Assembly: GCF_000190535.1 (NCBI RefSeq)
Contig: NC_015160.1
Span: 124,001-188,000, forward strand
Direction: 5' to 3'
Length of the DNA: 64,000 bases
Source of the DNA: Odoribacter splanchnicus DSM 20712
Lineage (GTDB): Bacteria; Bacteroidota; Bacteroidia; Bacteroidales; Marinifilaceae
Below are positions 8,962 to 16,677 of this stretch, piece after piece. The position numbers and the translations under genes are program-made. Each line of letters begins with the position of its first letter. Positions within the stretch are counted from its first letter, which is position 1. The notes below the pieces were generated by a model. That model was not told the origin of the DNA, ran no database searches, and saw nothing but the letters and a program-made list of their open reading frames with translations.

Positions 8962-9483
8962 TTATTCCGCTGTTTCTGTCCCGGTCACGATATCCTGCAT
9001 CGGGATTCGTTTCAGTTCATCCAGGGAAATCTCTGTTTTTACGGCATAACTGGCCGGATAAATTTTACGGATCCGGTGTAAATCAGGAATACATTCCAAA
9101 CGGTTTCTGTAATTACCTACCCGGATTTTGAAATCCGGATCGAAATATTTCAAATAGGCCGGAATGTCTTGGAAGGTTTCTTCGAACTTATTCCGCATTT
9201 CCTTTAGGTTTTCGATGTTGCAGCCGAATGAACTGACCGAATAGATTTGAATCCGGTAACCTGTAAAAGTTTTCTTTTTCTCATTCAGATGGATGTGCCA
9301 TTGCAGCAAATTGTCTATCGGCGTGTCACTGTCGAGGATTACCTGTCCGCCGTTATGACTTTCCGTCCTGAGTTCCTGAAGAATATCGTAATGCGGTTCT
9401 GCTTCCACGATCAGGGTATCTGCTTCTTGTGCAAACAAATGGACCGGAAAAAGGAATAATATAAAGAATAAATATTTATTCAT
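8962..9483 (-). CDS. SPOR-domain envelope protein
   Basis: A 173-residue exported protein. It has a signal peptide (MNKYLFFILFLFPVHLFAQ) and a C-terminal SPOR domain from about residue 70 (YRIQIYSVSSFG through FKIRVGNYRNR to YPASYAVKTEI). SPOR domains bind denuded peptidoglycan glycan strands, usually at division sites. No other catalytic domain is present, so a structural or division-related envelope role is likely. A TATCTTCG element at 9500-9507 on the minus strand could be its promoter. Confidence 0.85.
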   Translation of the reverse strand: MNKYLFFILFLFPVHLFAQEADTLIVEAEPHYDILQELRTESHNGGQVILDSDTPIDNLLQWHIHLNEKKKTFTGYRIQIYSVSSFGCNIENLKEMRNKFEETFQDIPAYLKYFDPDFKIRVGNYRNRLECIPDLHRIRKIYPASYAVKTEISLDELKRIPMQDIVTGTETAE

Positions 9484-9804
9484 GATTTAAAATTTTTTGC
9501 GAAGATAAGGAATTTAGAGTAAATCGTGAAATATTTTCTTGATCTTGCCGCCTGGATAAAGTGTGTTTGTTCGTCAATAAAATGATTATTCAGAGATTCG
9601 GAGGGAACATTGGGGTCGACTCGCAGACGGGTTAAGGTGTGCTTTTGAGAGTGACGATATTGGTCATTGTTTGTGTTGGAAATCCCCGGGAAAAGACTAC
9701 TTTGATGATGTAAATCAAGTTAAAAAAGCGTTAATACAGGAGGTCGGAGGAGTGGATATGATAAAAAGAAATAATTTTGCTTCATCAATCAAAAATAAAA
9801 TTTT
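9484..9804. promoter_or_regulatory. divergent intergenic region with two candidate -7 elements
   Basis: No gene was seen. On the minus strand, 9500-9507 reads TATCTTCG for the SPOR gene. On the plus strand, 9772-9779 reads TAATTTTG, 25 nt before the desulfidase start. Both lack a clear -33 box. The middle part (9560-9740) has no recognised riboswitch or RNA gene. Confidence 0.4.
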
Positions 9805-11088
9805 ATGTGTCAGGCTACAGATAAACAAATCATAGAAGTACTGAAAATGGAAACGATTCCGGCATTAGGTTGTACGGAACCGGTTGCTTGTGCCTTAGCT
9901 TGTGCCCGATGTAAAGAGGAATTGGGTGGTGTTCCGGAACATATCGAAGTGTTCGTCAGTGGAAATATCTATAAGAACGGAATGGGAGTAGGTATTCCCG
10001 GTACCGGTATGACCGGACTGCCTATCGCCGCTGCTTTGGGTGCTGTTTGTGGAAAGACTGAATACGGCCTGGAAGTATTGAAGGAAGTTTCTGCTTGTAA
10101 TAATTTGGCTGTTGCTAAATCTTTATTGGACAAGCAGGCTGTCGTTATCCATTTGAAAGAAGATGCTCCCGATAAATTGTATGCAGAAGCCATCTGTAAG
10201 AAAGGCAACGATACGGTAAAAACAGTGATTGTCCACGGACATACCAATATTATTCTGGTTGAAAAGAACGGGAAAGCAGTTTATCGTAAAGATTTTACGC
10301 CGGTAGCTGCCGAAAAGAGCGATCGTGCTGAATTAAGTATAGCCCGGATCTGGGAATTTATCCACCGGATCGACGTTGCAGAGATCGAGTTTGTATTGGA
10401 AGGTGCTGAAATGAACAAAGCGATTTCGGCTGAAGGTTTGAAGAGTGAATACGGTCTGCAGATCGGTAAGACCTTAAAAGAAAATATCGACAAAGGGTTG
10501 TTGGAAAACGACTTTTTGAACAATGCCTTGATTTGTGCCACCGCAGCTTCCGATGCTCGGATGGACGGTTGTGAAAAACCGGTGATGACTAATTCCGGTA
10601 GTGGAAATCAGGGAATTACGGTTTATCTTCCTGTCGTCGTGGCTGCCGAACAATTCGGTTGTTCCCGGGAGCAATTGATCCGGGCCTTGGCTTTGAGTAA
10701 TCTGGTAGCTGCCCATATCCATTATTATATGGGACACCTTTCTGCTTTGTGTGGAATTCTGATTGCCGGTACGGGGGCTGCTTCGGCGATTACTTATCTG
10801 ATGGGGGGAACCTACGAACAGGTAGTCAACACTATTAAGACTATGTGTTCCAACCTGACCGGAATGATGTGTGACGGAGCGAAACAAGGTTGTGCCCTGA
10901 AAGTATATTCCGGCGTTTCTGCTGCCGTACAGGCCGCTCTGTTATCCATGAAAGGAATCAAAACTCACAATGACGGTATTATTGAAGAAGATATTGAAAA
11001 AACGATCCGCAATGTCGGAATCATCGGTACCACCGGTATGGAACAGACCGATAAGACGATTCTGAACATTATGTGTCGGAAACAATAA
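9805..11088 (+). CDS. L-cysteine desulfidase-family protein (UPF0597/CyuA-like)
   Basis: A 427-residue cytoplasmic enzyme of the UPF0597 family, related to iron-sulfur-dependent serine dehydratase alpha subunits. Characterised members break L-cysteine into pyruvate, ammonia and sulfide. Family marks are IPALGCTEPVACALA at residues about 18-32, NSGSGNQG near 265, and the cysteine-rich MCSNLTGMMCDGAKQGCALK region near 350-368. These three cysteines and the one in GCTEP would bind the Fe-S cluster. It is a single-gene unit with its own promoter element and a strong terminator. A serine dehydratase activity cannot be excluded. Confidence 0.88.
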   Translation: MCQATDKQIIEVLKMETIPALGCTEPVACALACARCKEELGGVPEHIEVFVSGNIYKNGMGVGIPGTGMTGLPIAAALGAVCGKTEYGLEVLKEVSACNNLAVAKSLLDKQAVVIHLKEDAPDKLYAEAICKKGNDTVKTVIVHGHTNIILVEKNGKAVYRKDFTPVAAEKSDRAELSIARIWEFIHRIDVAEIEFVLEGAEMNKAISAEGLKSEYGLQIGKTLKENIDKGLLENDFLNNALICATAASDARMDGCEKPVMTNSGSGNQGITVYLPVVVAAEQFGCSREQLIRALALSNLVAAHIHYYMGHLSALCGILIAGTGAASAITYLMGGTYEQVVNTIKTMCSNLTGMMCDGAKQGCALKVYSGVSAAVQAALLSMKGIKTHNDGIIEEDIEKTIRNVGIIGTTGMEQTDKTILNIMCRKQ

Positions 11089-11111
11089 TAATTTTTCTCT
11101 ACATACTATTC

Positions 11112-11160
11112 CCCGGAATTTTGGTGTTTTACAGACCACGATTCCGGGATTTTTTTATTT
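11112..11160 (+). terminator. intrinsic terminator after the desulfidase gene
   Basis: CCCGGAAT (11112-11119) pairs with ATTCCGGG (11141-11148), followed by a T-rich tract from 11150. Confidence 0.85.
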
Positions 11161-11188
11161 GATTTTCCCGGATTAATTCCAGATTCAA

Positions 11189-11220
11189 TTTGTACACAAC
11201 AAATTTAATATGTATCTTTG
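11189..11220 (+). promoter_or_regulatory. promoter upstream of the polysaccharide locus control region
   Basis: TTTG at 11189-11192 and TATCTTTG at 11213-11220 are 20 nt apart, the best match to the Bacteroidota vegetative promoter in the window. Transcription would start near 11227, but the first open frame with any likeness to a gene begins about 570 nt later. This implies a long leader or a non-coding RNA. Confidence 0.75.
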
Positions 11221-11262
11221 TTCCCTGTTCTTACAAAGAGATAATCAAGTAGTTCGAATGTT

Positions 11263-11409
11263 AAAAAAACGAACGATTAAAACAGTTATGTTTCGAATCT
11301 CTTTTCTTTTTCTGACTATTTTATAATCTTCACCTAATCAATCTTTTCAAAATTTATTCATTAACCTCCCCAGCTATTTTTTATTACAAATTTAATCGTT
11401 CGTTTTTTT
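11263..11409. repeat. perfect 19-bp inverted repeat pair, possible invertible segment
   Basis: The arm at 11263-11281 is the exact reverse complement of the arm at 11391-11409, with 109 nt between. The right arm contains AATCGTTCGT (11394-11403), which differs at one position from the ARACGTWCGT half-site I recall for Mpi-type invertible capsule promoters of Bacteroides fragilis. The enclosed AT-rich segment has no convincing promoter in either orientation, only weak candidates. It could instead be a large hairpin in the leader RNA, since the right arm ends in nine T. Confidence 0.5.
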
Positions 11410-11573
11410 TTGTAAACATATTGCCGACAAATTTGTACGATCAATTCAAATTTTCAATATGTTCTGTGTTTTATAATCTTATCTATCATTCCAAACGATA
11501 GTTTTCTTTTCAGTTTATTTCTTCTCCTGGCTGACCGAGCTCCTTTTCATTCTTGGACGTAAAAGAGTCTCCC

Positions 11574-11712
11574 GGTGGCGTCGCCGTGGGTTGCTACACG
11601 CGTAGGGTAACAGACCGGGCGTGAACCGGTATCCAATCCGGTGGGGAAACCCCCGAAGGCAACGCCGCTACGATGGTTCGGGAGCGGGAGTTCGATTCTC
11701 CCGGTAGCGACA
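11574..11712 (+). ncRNA. candidate structured RNA with tRNA-like T arm
   Basis: A GC-rich island in AT-rich non-coding DNA. Visible helices are ACCGG/CCGGT, GGGG/CCCC around AAA, and GGCGT near 11618 with ACGCC near 11662. A stem of five to six pairs at 11685-11703 encloses the loop TTCGATT, exactly like a tRNA T arm. The bases after it (11704-11711, GTAGCGAC) can pair with GTTGCTAC at 11590-11597 (eight pairs, one G-U) or with the nearby GCCGCTAC at 11664-11671. No CCA or normal cloverleaf spacing follows. It does not fit tmRNA, tRNA-Sec, RNase P RNA or a cobalamin riboswitch as I know them. The boundaries are approximate. Confidence 0.5.
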
Positions 11713-11796
11713 AAGATAGATGAGGGAGGATATTTTGTAGGGGATTTTTATTTTTACTTTGTCTGAAAATACGAACATTTCATCCCGGCGACATTG

Positions 11797-11943
11797 ATGG
11801 GAACCCTGGCTGTCATTGTGGGTAGTGATGCTATCGCTTTTCTGCTGACCAGGTGCGACCGCTTCGGTGTCGCGGATTTCCATCTGTGGTATTTCATCGG
11901 CATAGGGGTGAGTTTTTTCTTCTATGCGATTCATATCCGGTAA
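11797..11943 (+). CDS. small hydrophobic protein or membrane-protein remnant
   Basis: A 48-residue frame beginning MGTLAVIVGSDAIAF, with two hydrophobic stretches separated by a charged turn (TRCDRFGVADFH). The frame is open for ten further codons upstream without a start. The GC-rich third positions contrast with the surroundings, suggesting real or recently real coding sequence. I do not recognise the family. It may be the tail of a lost membrane protein. Confidence 0.3.
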   Translation: MGTLAVIVGSDAIAFLLTRCDRFGVADFHLWYFIGIGVSFFFYAIHIR

Positions 11944-12054
11944 TCTATATTCTTTTTAATCATGGAAAGATAAAGGACGAAAAAACGTATGGAAGGTTTA
12001 CCTCTATCGGGGGAACGGATATACAGAATTTGAAATGTATAGAGACCTCGATGG

Positions 12055-12546
12055 ATGAATTCGAATATCTGCGAGGTGCTGCTGGCTTTGGTCGGCAAGT
12101 ATAGGCATAACATCCCGGCTATGCCTTACTGCCAGGAAACCGGCGCCATCAAGAATCTGATGCAGGACCTGAAGCTCGAAGCCAATGCCGCCCATATCCA
12201 AACGTTGTTTGCCGGGCATTGGATGAGTGTTCTCCGTACGGCTAGCGAACAATTCGAGCAGATGATGTTCACCCGTTCGGATGCTACCTCCGAAGCCACA
12301 ATGGACGCCGCCAAAGTAGCCCACGAGGCAGCACAGATGACTTTCGGAAAGCTGTGCGAAATGGTTAACGCCCTTGCTATTGTGAACGGTGATGCAGCCT
12401 ACAAGTACATCATTGACCGTATCAACCAGCTGGTGGCCGAATTACACAACGTGGTTGCCTGTCGCCGTTCCTGTAAGAAATCCGATGAGACCGCCGACTC
12501 TGATTCTTCTACCGACACCCCGGCTCCATCGCCTGTGGAGGAATAA
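12055..12546 (+). pseudogene. DUF6261-family protein, N-terminally truncated
   Basis: The 163-residue frame resembles the C-terminal two thirds of DUF6261 proteins, a Bacteroidota family of unknown function usually around 230-250 residues long. Recognisable parts are QETGAIKNLMQDL near residue 27-39, a central helical region (WMSVLRTASEQFEQMMFTR), and AAYKYIIDRINQLV near residue 120, followed by a polar low-complexity tail rich in S, D, T and P. The frame is closed by a stop at 12040-12042, and nothing upstream continues the family, so the N-terminal part is lost. The ATG at 12055 could still give a short protein. It separates the structured RNA candidate from pseB. Confidence 0.6.
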
Positions 12547-12627
12547 CTTTAGGCACCTTTTTTTAATACCATTCATGTTAATCCTTACATCATAATTTAT
12601 TTTATATACATCATTGTTAGAAAATTG

Positions 12628-12673
12628 ACGGTATTCTGGAACAGTTTTATCCTTTTCCGGGATACTGTTTTTA
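12628..12673 (+). terminator. intrinsic terminator or attenuator before pseB
   Basis: Twelve consecutive pairs, counting G-U wobbles, form between 12628-12639 and 12657-12668 (right arm CCGGGATACTGT), followed by five T. It ends 24 nt before the pseB start codon. No TAnnTTTG promoter was found between it and pseB, so transcription of the locus may have to read through it. Confidence 0.65.
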
Positions 12674-12696
12674 GTGACTTATAATTCCAATTTGAA

Positions 12697-13719
12697 ATGT
12701 TAAATGGTAAATCAGTGTTAATTACCGGAGGAACGGGTTCTTTCGGTAAAAAGTTTGTGGAAACCATTCTGAAGCGTTATCCGGAGGTGAAGCGAATTGT
12801 TATTTATTCCCGAGACGAATTGAAACAGTTTGAGCTAAAGCAGAAATATCCGGAATCGAAGTATCCTCAATTGCGTTTTTTTATCGGAGATGTCCGGGAT
12901 GGGGAACGGTTGAAGCGGGCTTGTGAAGGGGTCGATGTGATTATCCATGCAGCGGCTATCAAGCAGGTTGATACGGCCGAATACAATCCGGAAGAGTGTA
13001 TCAAGACCAATATTCACGGAGCTCAGAATGTGATTAACGCAGCTTTGCAAACCGGAGTGAAACACGTGGTGGCTTTATCGACCGATAAGGCCTGTGCGCC
13101 GATCAATTTATACGGAGCAACGAAATTGACTTCCGATAAACTATTTACAGCTGCTAACAATATCAGTGGCTCGAAAGACATTAAATTTTCTGTGGTTCGT
13201 TACGGAAATGTCATGGGTTCCCGGGGATCGGTTATTCCATTTTTTATCCATAAGCGTGATAATGGCGTTAAAGAACTGCCGATTACGGATATGCGGATGA
13301 CCCGTTTCAATATTTCTTTACAGGCAGGCGTGGATTTGGTGATGTATGCTATCGGACATCATTTGGGTGGAGAAATTTTTATACCGAAGATTCCTTCCTA
13401 TCATATTGTAGATGTGGCTAAAGCGATTGCTCCGAACATCCCTTTGGTGGAAGTGGGAATTCGTCCGGGTGAAAAACTGCATGAAGAAATGATCACAGTT
13501 ACAGATGCCTTGAATACTATTGATTTAGGACAGTATTATGCCATTCTTCCTTCAGTATCTTTCAAACATCAAAGGGAAGAGTATTTGCAACATCATCAGG
13601 CCGTTCCTGTACCCCAGGGATTCCATTATAGTTCCGACCAGAATGAGGAGTGGGAAACGGTAGAAACATTGCGTGCTAAAATAAAAGAGTTTGTTGATCC
13701 AAATTTTGAAGTAAAATGA
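12697..13719 (+). CDS. pseB: UDP-GlcNAc 4,6-dehydratase (5-inverting) PseB
   Basis: The first enzyme of pseudaminic acid synthesis. It converts UDP-GlcNAc to the 4-keto-6-deoxy-L-arabino sugar by dehydration with C5 inversion, in the cytoplasm. It is a 340-residue short-chain dehydrogenase with the NAD(P) motif GGTGSFGKK at residues 10-18, the STDKA segment near 129, and the YGATK pair near 140. HAAAIKQVDTAEYNP near residue 88 is typical of the inverting subgroup (PseB/FlaA1), not of the retaining LegB type. It starts the locus and overlaps pseC by an ATGA (13716-13719), indicating translational coupling. Confidence 0.92.
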   Translation: MLNGKSVLITGGTGSFGKKFVETILKRYPEVKRIVIYSRDELKQFELKQKYPESKYPQLRFFIGDVRDGERLKRACEGVDVIIHAAAIKQVDTAEYNPEECIKTNIHGAQNVINAALQTGVKHVVALSTDKACAPINLYGATKLTSDKLFTAANNISGSKDIKFSVVRYGNVMGSRGSVIPFFIHKRDNGVKELPITDMRMTRFNISLQAGVDLVMYAIGHHLGGEIFIPKIPSYHIVDVAKAIAPNIPLVEVGIRPGEKLHEEMITVTDALNTIDLGQYYAILPSVSFKHQREEYLQHHQAVPVPQGFHYSSDQNEEWETVETLRAKIKEFVDPNFEVK

Positions 13720-14879
13720 TTCGGAAATTTATTCCATACGGTCATCAGCATATTACGGACGAGGATATACAGGTTGTCGTAGAGACTCTGAAGTCGGATT
13801 ATCTGACGCAGGGGCCGAAAATTGCGGAATTTGAACAGGCGTTTGCCCGCTATGTCAATGCCCGTTATGCTGTTGCCGTGAGCAATGCTACGGCCGGATT
13901 GCATTTGGCAGCGAGCAGTTTGGGACTTAAACCGGGGGATAAAGTGATCGTGACGCCGATGACTTTTGCAGCCAGTGCCAACTGTATCCGCTATTGCGGA
14001 GGTGAAGTGGTGTTTTGTGATATTGACCGGGATACCTATCTGATGGATATCCGGAAATTACGGGAATTGCTTGCAGCTCATCCGAAGGGCACTTTCAAGG
14101 GTATCGTTCCGGTGGATTTTGCGGGGTATCCGCATCAGATGGAAGAATTCAGAAAGCTGGCCGACGAATATGGATTGTGGATACTGGAGGATGCCTGTCA
14201 TGCTCCGGGCGGATATTTCACTGACAGTAAGGGCGAAAAGCAATTGTGTGGAAATGGCCGTTATGCCGATGTAGCTGTATTTTCTTTTCATCCTGTAAAA
14301 CATATTGCAACGGGAGAAGGCGGAATGGTGACAACGAACAATAAAACACTGTATGATCGTTTGTGTTTGTTGCGGACCCATGGCATTACCAAAGATCCGG
14401 CGTATCTGTGTGAAAATCACGGTGGTTGGTATTACGAAATGCGGGAGTTGGGCTTTAATTATCGGCTGACGGATTTCCAGGCCGCTTTGGGAATTTCACA
14501 ACTAAAACGTGCTGATGAGGGGCTGAAACGTCGGCAGGAAATTGCAGTCCGATACACGGAAGCTTTCCGTAACATCGGGGAGATAAAAACGCCTTTTATA
14601 GCTTCCGGGGTTTACCATGCCTACCATTTATATGTCGTTCAGGTACCCGATCGTTTGGGATTGTACAATTATCTGCACGAAAACGGGATCTATGCCCAAG
14701 TACATTATGTTCCGGTACATCTGATGCCCTATTACCGGGAGCTGGGTAATAAGCCGGGTGATTTGCCGGTGGTGGAAGAATACTACCGCCATTGCCTGAG
14801 TCTGCCGATGTTCCCGACTTTGACGGACGAGGAACAGGAGTATGTGATCAGTAAGGTAAAAGAATTTGTGAATCGATGA
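13716..14879 (+). CDS. pseC: UDP-4-amino-4,6-dideoxy-N-acetyl-beta-L-altrosamine transaminase PseC
   Basis: A 387-residue PLP-dependent aminotransferase of the DegT/DnrJ/EryC1 (sugar aminotransferase) family. It aminates C4 of the PseB product using glutamate. The internal-aldimine lysine is in SFHPVKHIATGEGGM near residue 194. LEDACHAPGG near 160 carries the PLP-binding aspartate, and NYRLTDFQAALG near 250 is the conserved subfamily block. The C-terminal HYVPVHLMPYY motif is typical of PseC. It is coupled to pseB and pseF by ATGA overlaps at both ends. Confidence 0.92.
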   Translation: MIRKFIPYGHQHITDEDIQVVVETLKSDYLTQGPKIAEFEQAFARYVNARYAVAVSNATAGLHLAASSLGLKPGDKVIVTPMTFAASANCIRYCGGEVVFCDIDRDTYLMDIRKLRELLAAHPKGTFKGIVPVDFAGYPHQMEEFRKLADEYGLWILEDACHAPGGYFTDSKGEKQLCGNGRYADVAVFSFHPVKHIATGEGGMVTTNNKTLYDRLCLLRTHGITKDPAYLCENHGGWYYEMRELGFNYRLTDFQAALGISQLKRADEGLKRRQEIAVRYTEAFRNIGEIKTPFIASGVYHAYHLYVVQVPDRLGLYNYLHENGIYAQVHYVPVHLMPYYRELGNKPGDLPVVEEYYRHCLSLPMFPTLTDEEQEYVISKVKEFVNR

Positions 14880-15565
14880 AAAACATAGCAATCATACCGG
14901 CCCGGGGAGGCAGTAAACGGATTCCCCGGAAGAATATTAAACCGTTTATGGGTAAACCGATTATTGCTTATTCGATAGAAGCCGCTTTGGAATCCGGTTT
15001 GTTCGATGAAGTAATGGTGTCGACAGACGACGAAGAAATAGCAATGGTTGCCCGGCAGTACGGCGCAAAGGTTCCGTTTATGCGTTCGGCGGAAACTGCG
15101 AATGATTATGCAACGACTGCGGATGTCATGCTGGAAGTGTTGGAATGTTATAAAAAACAGCGTATCGAATACGATACCTTGTGCTGTATATATTCCACAG
15201 CTCCGTTCGTTACTGCAAGCGTTTTGAAAGATGCCTATCATTTATTGACGGAGAATCATTTTGACTCGGTTTTTACGGCAGTGGCCTATTCCTATCCGGT
15301 ACAGAGGGGATTAAAAATTGAGGATGGAAGAATCCGGATGGTATGGCCGGAGTACATACAAAGCCGTTCTCAGGATTTAGAAATGATTTATCATGATGCC
15401 GGACAGTTTTACATATCGAAAGTAGAGCCTTTTTATCAACATAAAGATTTTTGGGGAGCCAATACTGGTGGAATAATTTTATCGGAATTGGAAGTCCAGG
15501 ATTTGGATACATTGACAGACTGGAAATTAGCAGAAATGAAATATCAATTATTACATACCAGATAA
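14876..15565 (+). CDS. pseF: pseudaminic acid cytidylyltransferase PseF
   Basis: A 229-residue nucleotidyltransferase that activates the finished nonulosonic acid as a CMP sugar. The N-terminus (IPARGGSKRIPRKNIKPFMGKPII) is the CTP-binding motif of the CMP-sialate synthase family, and STDDEEIAMVARQYGA follows near residue 48. The length fits single-domain PseF or NeuA proteins. It overlaps pseC by four nt, but 150 nt separate it from pseG, a gap that stands out in an otherwise tightly packed cluster. Assignment to pseudaminate, not legionaminate, rests on PseB, C, G and I around it. Confidence 0.9.
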   Translation: MKNIAIIPARGGSKRIPRKNIKPFMGKPIIAYSIEAALESGLFDEVMVSTDDEEIAMVARQYGAKVPFMRSAETANDYATTADVMLEVLECYKKQRIEYDTLCCIYSTAPFVTASVLKDAYHLLTENHFDSVFTAVAYSYPVQRGLKIEDGRIRMVWPEYIQSRSQDLEMIYHDAGQFYISKVEPFYQHKDFWGANTGGIILSELEVQDLDTLTDWKLAEMKYQLLHTR

Positions 15566-15583
15566 GAAGATTTTTCCGTACCG

Positions 15584-15697
15584 ATGCCGGTTGTATTAGA
15601 TTTGACAGGTGCAAATGCTGAAACATTATTCCTCTTCCCTGGCAAGTCTCTGTTGACTGCACCAGTTTATCTGGCTAGATGTATAGGGCAGAAATAG
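15584..15697 (+). other. 37-codon open frame between pseF and pseG, unrecognised
   Basis: The frame begins MPVVLDLTGANAETL and ends LARCIGQK, filling most of the 150-nt gap. There is no similarity I recognise. It may be a leftover of a deleted gene in the position where pseH is sometimes found, or non-coding. It is not long enough to be a GNAT acetyltransferase. Confidence 0.25.
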
Positions 15698-15715
15698 AAC
15701 TTTTGATAACAGAAT

Positions 15716-16672
15716 ATGAGTAAAAGAAAGATATATTTCCGGGCTGATGCGGGGGCAGATATCGGTTATGGCCATTTTATCCGGTCACTGGCTTTGGCCG
15801 ATATGCTGCGGGAGAATTTCAACTGTGTTTTCACGACTTTGTCACCGACGTCCTATCAATTGCAGGAAATGAATAAGGTATGTGAGTATATACCTTTGGT
15901 TGGATTGAAAAACCAGTTTGAAAATTTTTTATCTCTTTTGAACGGCGATGAGATTGTTGTTTTAGACAATTACTATTATGATACATCATTTCAGAAACAG
16001 ATAAAAGAAAAAGGATGTAAGCTGATTTGTATTGATGATATTCATACCCGTCATTTTTATTGTGATGTGATTTTTTGTCCGGATCCTTGTCATCCTGCGG
16101 ATTATTCAGCCGAACCTTTTACAGAGATTTATTGCGGTATGGAGTGGGCTTTTTTAAGAAAGCCTTTCATAAATAATGTCCGTTTACGAAATAGTGATAC
16201 AATCGATAAGGTAGTGGTGGCTTTGGGAGGGGCTGATCCTTACGGTTTGACTGACCGGGTTTTGGGGGTCCTGACGGATAAGCCTTTGGAGGTAAGCGTC
16301 ATTGCAGGTGATACGGTTGTTGTCGATCCGGTTTATCAAAAGAGGGTTAAGGTATATAGGCGGGTGTCTGCAGAGGAAATCGTCAGATTGTTTAACGAGG
16401 CGGATCTGGGTATCTTTTCTGCGAGTACAATTTGCAACGAAGCATTGGCTTGTAAATTACCTGTTGCAGCTGGTTATTATGTAGATAATCAGTATGAATA
16501 TTACAATTATTTAAAAGATGAACATATCATTTATCCTTTAGGTTATCTGCGGGACAATAGTCTTGAAATGAATATGGATAGAATATTTACCTCCAGGGAA
16601 AAGGTAATTATTCCTGATTTTGATTATAAAAATCAGGTTACTAAGATTTTGGAGATATTTGAAAGGTTATAA
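15716..16672 (+). CDS. pseG: UDP-2,4-diacetamido-trideoxy-altropyranose hydrolase PseG
   Basis: A 318-residue GT-B-fold hydrolase that removes UDP from the fully N-acylated sugar, giving the free 2,4-diamino-trideoxy-altrose derivative used by PseI. The N-terminus shows FRADAGADIGYGHFIRSLAL, with the catalytic histidine in GYGHFIR near residue 20. The nucleotide-binding segment is VVALGGADPYGLT near residue 165. The domain ends at the normal length, so no acetyltransferase domain is fused to it. It is followed after five nt by the decarboxylase-like gene. Confidence 0.9.
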   Translation: MSKRKIYFRADAGADIGYGHFIRSLALADMLRENFNCVFTTLSPTSYQLQEMNKVCEYIPLVGLKNQFENFLSLLNGDEIVVLDNYYYDTSFQKQIKEKGCKLICIDDIHTRHFYCDVIFCPDPCHPADYSAEPFTEIYCGMEWAFLRKPFINNVRLRNSDTIDKVVVALGGADPYGLTDRVLGVLTDKPLEVSVIAGDTVVVDPVYQKRVKVYRRVSAEEIVRLFNEADLGIFSASTICNEALACKLPVAAGYYVDNQYEYYNYLKDEHIIYPLGYLRDNSLEMNMDRIFTSREKVIIPDFDYKNQVTKILEIFERL

Positions 16673-16677
16673 GCAAT

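Noticed and set aside
11574..11712. Cobalamin riboswitch, tmRNA, RNase P RNA or tRNA-Sec
   Set aside because: The conserved blocks of these RNAs are absent: no B12 box, no tag frame with tRNA-Ala ends, no RNase P core sequences, no UCA anticodon arm or normal cloverleaf spacing.
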